From positions 1-6,491 of the forward strand of contig JAEWIL010000207.1 in assembly GCA_023387085.1 (NCBI GenBank): a DNA stretch of 6,491 nucleotides. The letters run 5' to 3'. The translations under genes were made by a program, and so were the position numbers. The first letter of the stretch is position 1. Each line of letters begins with the position of its first letter. The notes beneath the pieces are model-generated. The model saw only the letters and a list, made by a program, of their open reading frames with translations, was not told the DNA's origin and ran no database searches. Shown one piece after another: positions 1-6,491 of this stretch. The DNA comes from Pseudomonadota bacterium. GTDB lineage: Bacteria; Pseudomonadota; Alphaproteobacteria; Sphingomonadales; Sphingomonadaceae.

Positions 1-1
1 G

Positions 2-1312
2 CCGTTGTGCGACCTGATCGTCGGTACCGAAGAAGAAATCCATATCCTTGGCGGTTCGACCGATACGCTGGCGGCGCTCCGCGCCATTCGCGACAAGAGC
101 CCGGCGCTGCTCGTCTGCAAGCGCGGCGCCGACGGCTGCGTCGCGTTCGCTGACGATATTCCGGACTCGCTCGACGCCGGCATCGTCGGTCGCGGCTTTC
201 CCATCGAGGTGTTCAATGTCCTTGGCGCCGGCGACGCCTTCATGGCGGGATTCCTGCGCGGCTGGCTTCGGAATATGCCCCTCGAAAAATGCTGCGAGAT
301 CGCCAATGCGTGCGGCGCGCTCGTCGTGTCACGGCACGGGTGCGCCCCCGCGATGGCGTCTTGGGACGAACTCCAGCATTTCCTGAGCCGCGAATGGCCG
401 CACCGCCTTCGCGAAAGCGCCGAACTCGACCAATTGCACTGGTCGACCAATCGCAAGGGCGACCGCGAGGAACTGACCGTGCTCGCGATCGACCACCGCA
501 GCCAGTTCGATGACCTGCTCGCCGAACTTGGCGAAAGCGACGAAGCCAAGGTCCATCATTTCAAGAATCTCGCGCTCGAGGCACTGCACCGGATGGGCGA
601 GGGCGATCCCTGCTACGGCATGCTGCTCGACGGTCGTTTCGGCGCGCGCGCGCTCGAGGCTGCCGCCGACCACCCCTATTGGATCGGACGGCCGATCGAG
701 GTTCCAGGGTCGCGTCCGCTCCGGTTCGAGGGCTCGCCCGATGTCGGCATGACCTTGCGCGAATGGCCGACCAACCATGTCGTCAAATGCCTCGTCTTCT
801 ATCACCCCGACGATGATGCGGAGATGCGCGCACGGCAGGATCGTCAGATACTGCGGCTTTTCGATGCGTGCCGCCGAACTCGGCATGAACTCCTGCTCGA
901 AATCATCGCCTCGAAGCACGGCCCGGTGAGCAGCGGGACGATCGCATCGGTGATCGACCATATCTATTCGCTCGGCGTCTATCCCGACTGGTGGAAGCTC
1001 GAACCGACGACCGATGCCGCGGCCTGGGCGGCGAGCGAAGCGGCGATCCTCCGCCACGACCCGCTCTGCCGCGGCATCGTGCTGCTCGGCCTATCGGCGC
1101 CGCAGGAGGAGGTGCTCGCGGGCATCATCGCCGCCGCGCCTTTCCCGCTGGTCAAGGGCTTCGCCGTCGGCCGCACCATCTTCCACGACGTCGCGCAGCA
1201 ATGGCTGACGGGGGCGATCGACGACGAAGCCGCAATCGCTGCGCTCGGTGAAAATCTGCGCGTTCTGGCCGATGGCTGGCGCGCGGCGCGCCGTGCTAGG
1301 GTAGCGGCATGA
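2..1312 (+). CDS. iolC: Bifunctional 5-dehydro-2-deoxygluconokinase / DUF2090 aldolase-like protein (IolC fusion), 5' end outside window
   Basis: This is the 3' part of a two-domain enzyme of inositol breakdown. The frame is already open at the left edge, so the true start lies upstream; residues are counted from the TTG codon at 5, which is not a credible start. Residues 1-130 are the end of a PfkB/ribokinase-type kinase, with the GAGDAF signature at 74-79 (catalytic base Asp77 by family knowledge). It is expected to phosphorylate 5-dehydro-2-deoxygluconate with ATP. Residues from about 155 to 430 form a DUF2090 domain that resembles class I LacD-type aldolases: VLAIDHRS (159-166), LLDGR (207-211), LLLEII (296-301) and WWKLEP (329-334), with Lys331 a likely Schiff-base lysine (inference). 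This half would split the kinase product into dihydroxyacetone phosphate and malonate semialdehyde, replacing a separate IolJ. Such fusions usually run to about 640 residues, so roughly 200 are missing. The TGA overlaps the iolD ATG (ATGA). Confidence 0.93.
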   Translation, partial: PLCDLIVGTEEEIHILGGSTDTLAALRAIRDKSPALLVCKRGADGCVAFADDIPDSLDAGIVGRGFPIEVFNVLGAGDAFMAGFLRGWLRNMPLEKCCEIANACGALVVSRHGCAPAMASWDELQHFLSREWPHRLRESAELDQLHWSTNRKGDREELTVLAIDHRSQFDDLLAELGESDEAKVHHFKNLALEALHRMGEGDPCYGMLLDGRFGARALEAAADHPYWIGRPIEVPGSRPLRFEGSPDVGMTLREWPTNHVVKCLVFYHPDDDAEMRARQDRQILRLFDACRRTRHELLLEIIASKHGPVSSGTIASVIDHIYSLGVYPDWWKLEPTTDAAAWAASEAAILRHDPLCRGIVLLGLSAPQEEVLAGIIAAAPFPLVKGFAVGRTIFHDVAQQWLTGAIDDEAAIAALGENLRVLADGWRAARRARVAA

Positions 1313-3144
1313 GCAAGACTATCCGATTGACGATGGCGCAGGCGCTGTCGCGCTGGCTCGCGGCGCAGCGAGTCGAGGTCGACGGCGCCCTGACGCCCTT
1401 TTTCGCCGGCATGTGGGCGATCTTCGGCCACGGCAATGTCGCCGGCATGGGCGAGGCGCTCGCGGGGATGGAGGACGCGCTCCCGACCTTTCGCGCGCAC
1501 AACGAGCAGGGGATGGCGCACGCTGCGATCGCCTTCGCCAAGGCGAGCCGGCGGCAACGCGCGATGGCGTGCACGACCTCGATCGGCCCCGGCGCGACCA
1601 ATATGGTCACTGCGGCGGCGCTCGCGCACGTCAACCGGTTGCCGGTGCTGTTCCTGCCCGGCGACGTCTATGCGAGCCGCCGCCCTGACCCGGTGCTTCA
1701 GCAGATCGAGGATTTTTCCGACGCGACGGTCAGCGCGAACGACTGTTTTCGCCCGGTGTCGCGCTATTTCGACCGGATCACCCGGCCCGAACAGATAATC
1801 GACGCGCTGCCGCGCGCGATGGGCATCCTCACCGATCCGGCGCTTTGCGGCCCGGTGACGCTCGCGCTGTGCCAGGATGTGCAGGCCGAGGCATATGACT
1901 ATTCCGAGAGTTTCTTCACGCCGCGCGTGTGGCGCCCGCGCCGCCCGCGTCCCGACCGCACGGAGCTGGCTGGTCTCCTCGATAGGGTTCGCGCGGCCAA
2001 GAAGCCGCTGATCGTCGCGGGCGGCGGCGTCCTCTATTCGCAGGCCGAATCGGCGCTGGCGGACCTCGCGGCGCGGAGCGGCATTCAGGTCGCCGAAACA
2101 CAGGCGGGGAAAGGCGCGCTGGCGTGGGATCATCCGCAGGCGCTCGGCAGCATCGGGGTGACGGGGACGAGCGCGGCCAACGCCGCAGCGGAGGCCGCCG
2201 ACCTGATCGTCGGTGTTGGAACCCGGCTGCAGGATTTCACCACCGGTTCGCGGACGCTGTTCGCGGGCAAGCGGCTGGTCCAGGTCAACATCACGGCACC
2301 CGACGCGATCAAGCAGGGCGCCGAAGCGGTCGTCGGTGACGCGCGCGAGATATTGAAAGACCTCGCGGCGGCGCTGGATGGCTGGCAGGTCGATACGGCA
2401 TGGAGCGACGCCAACCGTGCTGCGGTTACCGAATGGAATGCCGCATGGGACGCCGCCACCGCCCCCGGCACAGCGCTTCCTTCCGATGCACAGGTAATCG
2501 GCGCGGTGTGGCGGCAGGCGAACGAGGATGCGACGGTGGTCTGCGCCGCCGGCGGGCTCCCGGGCGAATTGCACAAGCTTTGGCGCAGTCACCGGCCCGG
2601 CGGCTATCATGTCGAATATGGCTTTTCGTGCATGGGCTACGAGATCGCCGGCGGGTTGGGGGTCAAGATGGCCGACCCGGCGCGCGACGTAACTGTCATG
2701 GTCGGCGACGGCAGCTACCTGATGCTCAATTCCGAACTCGCAACCTCGGTGATGCTTGGGCACAAGATCACCGTCATCCTGCTCGACAACCGCGGTTATG
2801 GCTGCATCAACCGCTTGCAGCAGGGGACGGGCGGGCGACCGTTCAACAATCTGCTCGCCGACGCGGCGCATGAGACGCTTCCCGATATCGACTTCGCGGC
2901 GCACGCGCGCAGCCTGGGTGCTGCGGCCGAGAAAGTCGGCGGCATCGCCGAACTCGAAGCGGCGCTCGCCCGCGCGAAACTGTCGGACAAAAGCTATGTG
3001 ATCGTGATCGATACCGACCCGATGATCACGACCGAGGCGGGCGGCTATTGGTGGGACGTCGCCGTCCCCGAAGTATCGACCCGCGCCGAAGTGCAGGCCG
3101 CGCGCCGCGACTATCAGACCCGAATTGACGGAGAGAGAAAATGA
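1309..3144 (+). CDS. iolD: 3D-(3,5/4)-trihydroxycyclohexane-1,2-dione acylhydrolase (ThDP-dependent)
   Basis: This cytosolic enzyme hydrolytically opens the ring of trihydroxycyclohexane-1,2-dione, the IolE product, to 5-deoxy-glucuronate (EC 3.7.1.22). The 611 residues show the three-domain layout of ThDP enzymes. The Pyr domain (about 10-200) has the activating glutamate in HNEQGM (Glu66) and SIGPGATNM (91-99). The central domain spans about 220-355, with IVAGGGV (235-241). The PP domain (about 400-570) has the cofactor motif starting VGDGS (465-469) and ending LLDNRGYG (491-498), where Asp467 and Asn494 fit the Mg-diphosphate ligands. The length and the C-terminal GGYWWDVAVPEVS (578-590) fit IolD rather than acetolactate synthase. 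The ATG at 1309 sits in an ATGA overlap with the iolC stop and has a weak AGGG at 1298-1301, so translational coupling is likely. No defects are visible. Confidence 0.96.
   Translation: MSKTIRLTMAQALSRWLAAQRVEVDGALTPFFAGMWAIFGHGNVAGMGEALAGMEDALPTFRAHNEQGMAHAAIAFAKASRRQRAMACTTSIGPGATNMVTAAALAHVNRLPVLFLPGDVYASRRPDPVLQQIEDFSDATVSANDCFRPVSRYFDRITRPEQIIDALPRAMGILTDPALCGPVTLALCQDVQAEAYDYSESFFTPRVWRPRRPRPDRTELAGLLDRVRAAKKPLIVAGGGVLYSQAESALADLAARSGIQVAETQAGKGALAWDHPQALGSIGVTGTSAANAAAEAADLIVGVGTRLQDFTTGSRTLFAGKRLVQVNITAPDAIKQGAEAVVGDAREILKDLAAALDGWQVDTAWSDANRAAVTEWNAAWDAATAPGTALPSDAQVIGAVWRQANEDATVVCAAGGLPGELHKLWRSHRPGGYHVEYGFSCMGYEIAGGLGVKMADPARDVTVMVGDGSYLMLNSELATSVMLGHKITVILLDNRGYGCINRLQQGTGGRPFNNLLADAAHETLPDIDFAAHARSLGAAAEKVGGIAELEAALARAKLSDKSYVIVIDTDPMITTEAGGYWWDVAVPEVSTRAEVQAARRDYQTRIDGERK
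3130..3137 (+). promoter_or_regulatory. Ribosome binding site of iolE
   Basis: A purine-rich GGAGAGAG lies inside the last codons of iolD, with its GGAG core 7 nt before the ATG at 3141. It supports that start and lets iolE be initiated independently of, or coupled to, the end of iolD. Confidence 0.7.
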
Positions 3145-4034
3145 CGATCCGCTGGGGCGTGAGCCCGATTGCCTGGTGCAACGACGATATGCGGGAGCTC
3201 GGCGGCGACACGACGCTCGACGAACTATTGAGCGATGTGCGCGACATCGGCTTCGACGGCGTCGAACTTGGGAACAAATTCCCGCGCGATCCCGAAACGC
3301 TCGCGCCGATCATGTCGAGCTATGGCCTCGACGTCGTCGGCGGCTGGTATTCGTCGAACCTGCTGGTGCGCGACGCCGATGCCGAAATCGACGCGCTCTC
3401 GAAGCATCTCGCGCTGCTCGAATATATGGATTCGAGCGTCTTCATCCTCGCCGAGACGTCGAACGCGGTGCACGGCGACCGCTATGGCAGCCGGCTCGAC
3501 ACGCATCCGGTGCTGCCCGCCGCCGACTGGAAGCAGTTCGGCGAGCGGCTGAACACGGTTGCGCGCTTCATCAACGACCGCGGGCTGCGCTTCGCCTATC
3601 ATCACCATCTCGGCACCATCGTCGAGACGAAGGACGAGCTCGAACGTTTCTTTGACGCGACCGACGATCATGTCGGGCTCGTACTCGATACAGGCCACGC
3701 GCTGTTCGGCGGGATCGAGCCGATCGACGTCATCAAGACGCGCCCCGAGCGCGTGACCCATGTGCATTGCAAGGACGTCCGCAATGCCAAGTACGATGAA
3801 TTCCTCGCCAACGGCACCAGCTTCCTGAACGGCGTCGTCGGCGGAATGTTCACCGCGCCGGGTGACGGCGACTACGACTATGCGCCTTTCATGCGTGCGC
3901 TGGCCGACATGGATTATTCGGGCTGGATCGTGATCGAGGCCGAACAGGACCCGGCGATCGCCAACCCGCGCGAATATAGCCAGCTTGGCCTCGACACACT
4001 GAAGCGGCTGGCGCGCGAGGAGGCGCTGGTCTGA
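3141..4034 (+). CDS. iolE: myo-Inosose-2 dehydratase
   Basis: This enzyme dehydrates 2-keto-myo-inositol (inosose) to 3D-(3,5/4)-trihydroxycyclohexane-1,2-dione (EC 4.2.1.44), the substrate of the upstream iolD product. The 297 residues form a sugar isomerase/AP-endonuclease-2-like TIM barrel. Landmarks are GVSPIAWCNDDM at the N-terminus (6-17), GFDGVELG (37-44), YHHHLGT (153-159), LDTGHA (182-187), HVHCKDV (207-213), the FTAPGDGDYDY loop (237-247) and VIEAEQDP (264-271). The Glu, Asp and His residues in these strands are the expected divalent-metal ligands of the fold. The length is normal for IolE. The start at 3141 overlaps the iolD stop as ATGA and has a good upstream GGAG. The gene ends in TGATG, sharing one base with iolB. 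Confidence 0.96.
   Translation: MTIRWGVSPIAWCNDDMRELGGDTTLDELLSDVRDIGFDGVELGNKFPRDPETLAPIMSSYGLDVVGGWYSSNLLVRDADAEIDALSKHLALLEYMDSSVFILAETSNAVHGDRYGSRLDTHPVLPAADWKQFGERLNTVARFINDRGLRFAYHHHLGTIVETKDELERFFDATDDHVGLVLDTGHALFGGIEPIDVIKTRPERVTHVHCKDVRNAKYDEFLANGTSFLNGVVGGMFTAPGDGDYDYAPFMRALADMDYSGWIVIEAEQDPAIANPREYSQLGLDTLKRLAREEALV
4017..4023 (+). promoter_or_regulatory. Ribosome binding site of iolB
   Basis: GAGGAGG, a near-consensus anti-16S site, lies in the last iolE codons and ends 10 nt before the ATG at 4034. It decides the iolB start and gives it strong initiation despite the TGATG overlap. Confidence 0.75.
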
Positions 4035-4825
4035 TGTCGCTGCTCGTCCGCCCGCATGCGCCCGATGACGACGGCACTCTGCTCGACATCACGCCCGAAA
4101 GCGCGGGCTGGAAATATGTCGGCTTTCGCGTGATCCGCCTCGCCGCGGGGACGCGCTACAATCATGTCGAGGATGGCCGCGAGGCGTGTCTCGTCGTGCT
4201 GACCGGTACCGTCTCGGTAGCGGCAGGCGGGAAGAGCTTTGTGGAGATCGGCGGACGCCAGACTGTTTTCGACGGCGCTGCGACCTCGGTCTATGTGCCG
4301 GCCGGCCATCGTTATACGATCGAGGCTGCGTCGGACGCCGAGGTCGCGATCTGCACGGCGCCGGGTAGCGGCGCCGGCACGGTGCGGCTGATCCGGTCGG
4401 ACGAGGTCGAGGTGCGCGGGCAGGGAACGAACACGCGCCATGTCCGCAACATCCTCTCCGATGCCGACGAGGCCGAAAGCCTGCTCGTCGTCGAGGTGAT
4501 CACGCCGGGCGGCCACTGGTCGAGCTATCCGCCGCACAAGCACGACCGCGATGCGTATCCCGAGGAAACCTTCCTCGAGGAAACCTATTACCACCGCCTG
4601 TCGCCGCCGCAGGGCTTCGCGTTCCAGCGCGTCTACACCGACGAGCGCGACATCGACGAGACGATGGCGGTCGAGGACGGCGACGTCGTGATGGTGCCGC
4701 GCGGCTATCATCCGGTCGGCGCGCCGCACGGCTATGACCTTTATTATCTTAATGTGATGGCGGGACCCCGTCGCAACTGGGTGTTCCGCAACGACCCCGC
4801 GCATGACTGGATCGTGCGCCAGTAA
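4034..4825 (+). CDS. iolB: 5-Deoxy-glucuronate isomerase (cupin, KduI/IolB family)
   Basis: This enzyme converts 5-deoxy-glucuronate from IolD to 5-dehydro-2-deoxy-gluconate, the substrate of the IolC kinase (EC 5.3.1.30). The 263 residues are typical in length for IolB and form a double cupin barrel. The metal site is recognisable in the second barrel: YPPHKHD (165-171, His168 and His170), the EETYYH segment (182-187) supplying the Glu ligand, and PRGYHPV (222-228, His226). By analogy with KduI these would hold a divalent metal. The C-terminal YYLNVMAGPRRNW (237-249) is also typical. The ATG at 4034 overlaps the iolE TGA by one base. It stops with TAA, the only TAA stop in the operon, 6 nt before iolA. 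Confidence 0.96.
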   Translation: MSLLVRPHAPDDDGTLLDITPESAGWKYVGFRVIRLAAGTRYNHVEDGREACLVVLTGTVSVAAGGKSFVEIGGRQTVFDGAATSVYVPAGHRYTIEAASDAEVAICTAPGSGAGTVRLIRSDEVEVRGQGTNTRHVRNILSDADEAESLLVVEVITPGGHWSSYPPHKHDRDAYPEETFLEETYYHRLSPPQGFAFQRVYTDERDIDETMAVEDGDVVMVPRGYHPVGAPHGYDLYYLNVMAGPRRNWVFRNDPAHDWIVRQ

Positions 4826-4828
4826 GGA
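4824..4828 (+). promoter_or_regulatory. Ribosome binding site of iolA, bearing on a double ATG
   Basis: AAGGA overlaps the iolB stop codon. It leaves only 3 nt to the ATG at 4832 but 6 nt to the next ATG at 4835. The spacing favours the second ATG or mixed use; the difference is a single N-terminal methionine. Confidence 0.6.
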
Positions 4829-4831
4829 AGA

Positions 4832-6343
4832 ATGATGAGACAGATCGATGCATTGATCGCCGGGGGCAATTCCGGCGCTGCTTTCGCGCGTGCCCCGGAT
4901 TCGAGAGGGGGCGACGTGTTCAATCCGAGCACCGGGCTGGTTCAGGCACGGGTCGGATTTTCGAGCCCTGCCGATCTCGACCGGGCGGTTGCGGCGGCGC
5001 AGGCGGCGCAGCCGGCGTGGGCGGCAACCAATCCGCAGCGGCGCTCGCGCGTCATGTTCCGCTTCCGCGAGCTGCTCGAGGCGAACATGCAGGAGCTCGC
5101 CGAACTGCTCGCGAGCGAACATGGCAAGGTCGTCGCCGATGCGAAGGGCGACATCATGCGCGGGCTGGAGGTGATCGAATTCTCGTGCGGCATCCCGCAC
5201 GCGCTGAAGGGCGAATATACGCAGGGTGCGGGACCGGGGATCGACGTCTATGCGATGCGCCAGGCGCTCGGCGTCGTCGCGGGCATCACCCCGTTCAACT
5301 TTCCCGCGATGATCCCGATGTGGATGTTCGGTCCGGCGATCGCATGCGGCAATGCTTTCATCCTGAAACCCAGCGAGCGTGACCCGTCGGTACCCGTCCG
5401 CCTTGCCGAACTGATGCGCGAGGCGGGTCTGCCCGACGGCATTTTGCAGGTGATCCACGGCGACAAGGAAATGGTCGATGCGATCCTCGACCATCCTGCG
5501 ATTTCGGCGGTCAGCTTCGTCGGCAGCAGCGACATCGCGCATTATGTCTATGGACGCGGCGTCGCGGCCGGGAAGCGCGTGCAGGCAATGGGCGGCGCGA
5601 AGAACCACGGTATCGTCATGCCCGACGCCGATCTCGACCAGCTGGTGGGCGACCTGTGCGGCGCGGCCTTCGGCTCGGCGGGCGAGCGTTGCATGGCGTT
5701 GCCGGTCGTGGTGCCGGTGGGCGACAAGACCGCCGACGCGCTACGCGAACGGCTGATCCCGGCCATCGCCGCCTTGAAAGTCGGCGTGTCGACCGACCCC
5801 GACGCGCACTACGGGCCCGTCGTCAACGCCGCGCACAAGGCGCGGGTCGAGCAGTGGATCCAGACCGGGGTCGACGAGGGCGCCGAGCTGGTGGTCGATG
5901 GCCGCGGCCTCGTGCTGCAAGGGCATGAGAAGGGCTTCTTCGTCGGGCCGACGTTGTTCGATCGCGTGACGACTGACATGCGCGCCTATCGCGAGGAAAT
6001 CTTCGGCCCGGTGCTGCAGATCGTCCGCGCTCCCGATTTCGATACGGCGCTGCGCCTGCCGAGCGACCATCAATATGGCAACGGTGTCGCGATCTTCACG
6101 CGCAACGGCCATGCCGCGCGCGAATTCGCCGCGCGCGTCAATGTCGGCATGGTGGGCATCAACGTGCCGATCCCGGTCCCCGTCGCCTATCACAGCTTCG
6201 GCGGCTGGAAACGCTCGGGCTTTGGCGACACCAATCAATACGGGATGGAAGGCGTGCGGTTCTGGACCAAGGTCAAGACGGTGACCCAGCGCTGGCCCGA
6301 TGGCGGCGCGGGCGACAATGCTTTCCTCATCCCGACGTCATGA
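4832..6343 (+). CDS. iolA: CoA-acylating (methyl)malonate-semialdehyde dehydrogenase
   Basis: This enzyme oxidises malonate semialdehyde, the last product of inositol cleavage, to acetyl-CoA and CO2 with NAD and CoA. The family also takes methylmalonate semialdehyde to propionyl-CoA in valine breakdown, hence the alternative name mmsA (EC 1.2.1.27 / 1.2.1.18). The 503 residues are full length for the family. Visible motifs are TPFNFPAM (153-160, oxyanion Asn156), LKPSER (178-183, cofactor Lys179), FVGSSDIA (229-236), MGGAKNH (253-259), FGSAGERCMA (280-289, nucleophile Cys287) and EEIFGPVL (388-395). AMGGAKN stands where hydrolytic aldehyde dehydrogenases carry ELGGK, so their general-base Glu is absent, as expected for a CoA-dependent enzyme. 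The context points to the malonate-semialdehyde role; valine use cannot be excluded. The start may be the ATG at 4832 or at 4835. Confidence 0.96.
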   Translation: MMRQIDALIAGGNSGAAFARAPDSRGGDVFNPSTGLVQARVGFSSPADLDRAVAAAQAAQPAWAATNPQRRSRVMFRFRELLEANMQELAELLASEHGKVVADAKGDIMRGLEVIEFSCGIPHALKGEYTQGAGPGIDVYAMRQALGVVAGITPFNFPAMIPMWMFGPAIACGNAFILKPSERDPSVPVRLAELMREAGLPDGILQVIHGDKEMVDAILDHPAISAVSFVGSSDIAHYVYGRGVAAGKRVQAMGGAKNHGIVMPDADLDQLVGDLCGAAFGSAGERCMALPVVVPVGDKTADALRERLIPAIAALKVGVSTDPDAHYGPVVNAAHKARVEQWIQTGVDEGAELVVDGRGLVLQGHEKGFFVGPTLFDRVTTDMRAYREEIFGPVLQIVRAPDFDTALRLPSDHQYGNGVAIFTRNGHAAREFAARVNVGMVGINVPIPVPVAYHSFGGWKRSGFGDTNQYGMEGVRFWTKVKTVTQRWPDGGAGDNAFLIPTS

Positions 6344-6353
6344 GATCAGGAAG

Positions 6354-6432
6354 CGGCACCAGCCCGCTCCCCCACCCGGCCCCCTAGTTTACTATCGTTA
6401 GGGATGCCAGGTGGGGGAGCGGGCCGGTGCCG
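6354..6432. repeat. Long GC-rich inverted repeat / hairpin after the iol operon (REP-like)
   Basis: The arms 6354-6376 and 6410-6432 are reverse complements at 22 of 23 positions, with a single A-C mismatch (6361 against 6425). The structure continues inward: GGC (6378-6380) can pair with GCC (6406-6408), and CCCTA (6382-6386) with TAGGG (6399-6403), leaving a loop of roughly 10-12 nt. It begins 10 nt after the iolA stop. No run of T follows either arm on either strand, so it is not a textbook intrinsic terminator. It may still end or stabilise the 3' end of the iol mRNA. The near-perfect long palindrome in a short intergenic space is typical of a repetitive extragenic palindrome or small MITE, but copy number elsewhere in the genome cannot be seen here. 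Confidence 0.8.
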
Positions 6433-6462
6433 ACCCCGAGAAAACTAGAAACGAAACAAATC

Positions 6463-6485
6463 TTCCATTTCTATGTAAAATGGAA
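6463..6485. promoter_or_regulatory. 8-bp inverted repeat in AT-rich DNA, possible operator of the next locus
   Basis: TTCCATTT (6463-6470) and AAATGGAA (6478-6485) are perfect reverse complements separated by 7 nt (CTATGTA). The dyad spacing suits a dimeric repressor. The surrounding 51 nt (6441-6491) are only about 27 % GC, in sharp contrast to the coding DNA, as expected for a promoter region. No convincing -35/-10 pair is visible and the neighbouring gene lies outside the window, so the role is a guess; a small RNA hairpin is an alternative. Confidence 0.35.
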
Positions 6486-6491
6486 TAGCAT

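Noticed and set aside
979..2904. 641-codon open frame on the minus strand opposite iolC/iolD
   Set aside because: It lies antisense to clearly homologous, motif-bearing genes. Long stop-free antisense frames are common in GC-rich coding DNA, and the translation is rich in Arg/Ala/His with no recognisable domain.
1309..3144. Alternative reading of this gene as acetolactate synthase or another carboligase
   Set aside because: The ThDP fold is shared, but the neighbours (iolC, iolE, iolB, iolA), the 611-residue length and the GGYWWDV C-terminal region point to IolD.
4561..4586. Direct repeat CGAGGAAACCT twice, 15 nt apart, inside iolB
   Set aside because: It encodes the EETFLEETY segment around the metal-binding Glu. 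The doubled acidic pattern is normal for the IolB family, so the DNA repeat follows from the protein motif.
3914..5608. 564-codon open frame on the minus strand opposite iolE/iolB/iolA
   Set aside because: It crosses two real gene boundaries in antisense, has a low-complexity Arg/Asp/His-rich product, and shows no convincing ribosome site. It is a compositional shadow.
6354..6440. Canonical rho-independent terminator for the iol operon
   Set aside because: The stem is strong, but CGACCCCGAG and related sequence follows it, with no U-tract; the minus strand also lacks one. Termination here is possible but not of the textbook kind.
6404..6448. Tiny open frame ATG...TAG across the right arm of the palindrome (14 codons)
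   Set aside because: It is very short, without a ribosome site, and lies inside the inverted repeat; it is a by-product of the repeat sequence.

Overview
The window holds the distal part of a myo-inositol catabolism (iol) operon. All five recognisable genes lie on the + strand in the order iolC(partial)-iolD-iolE-iolB-iolA. The DNA is GC-rich, with strong G/C preference at third codon positions. Together with the proteobacterial style of the IolC-DUF2090 fusion, this suggests an alphaproteobacterium, and the codon and sequence style looks like the sphingomonads (Sphingopyxis/Sphingomonas-like). The taxonomic call is a judgement from style, not from a database match.

Layout: 2-1312 is the 3' part of iolC, coding for the end of a PfkB-type kinase fused to a DUF2090 aldolase-like domain. 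Next come iolD (1309-3144, ThDP-dependent ring hydrolase), iolE (3141-4034, inosose dehydratase), iolB (4034-4825, cupin isomerase) and iolA/mmsA (4832-6343, CoA-acylating semialdehyde dehydrogenase). The junctions are extremely tight: two ATGA overlaps of 4 nt, one TGATG overlap of 1 nt, and one 6-nt gap. One polycistronic, translationally coupled mRNA is therefore expected. The remaining 148 nt (6344-6491) carry no gene. They hold a very long GC-rich hairpin that starts 10 nt after the iolA stop codon, followed by an AT-rich stretch with an 8-bp inverted repeat.

Pathway: inosose made by an inositol dehydrogenase (iolG, not in this window) is dehydrated by IolE. IolD opens the resulting trihydroxycyclohexanedione ring, and IolB isomerises 5-deoxyglucuronate to 5-dehydro-2-deoxygluconate. 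The kinase half of IolC phosphorylates this, and the DUF2090 half is predicted to split the phosphate to dihydroxyacetone phosphate and malonate semialdehyde. IolA then turns the semialdehyde into acetyl-CoA, CO2 and NADH. Every step from inosose to central metabolism is thus encoded here, except for the missing N-terminus of IolC.

Novelty: the coding part is a well-understood pathway in an ordinary arrangement, and I see no undescribed enzymatic system. The points worth a second look are the aldolase half of IolC, the long palindrome after the operon (probably a REP-like extragenic repeat, with a possible loop-to-downstream pairing), and the small AT-rich dyad at the window's right edge.
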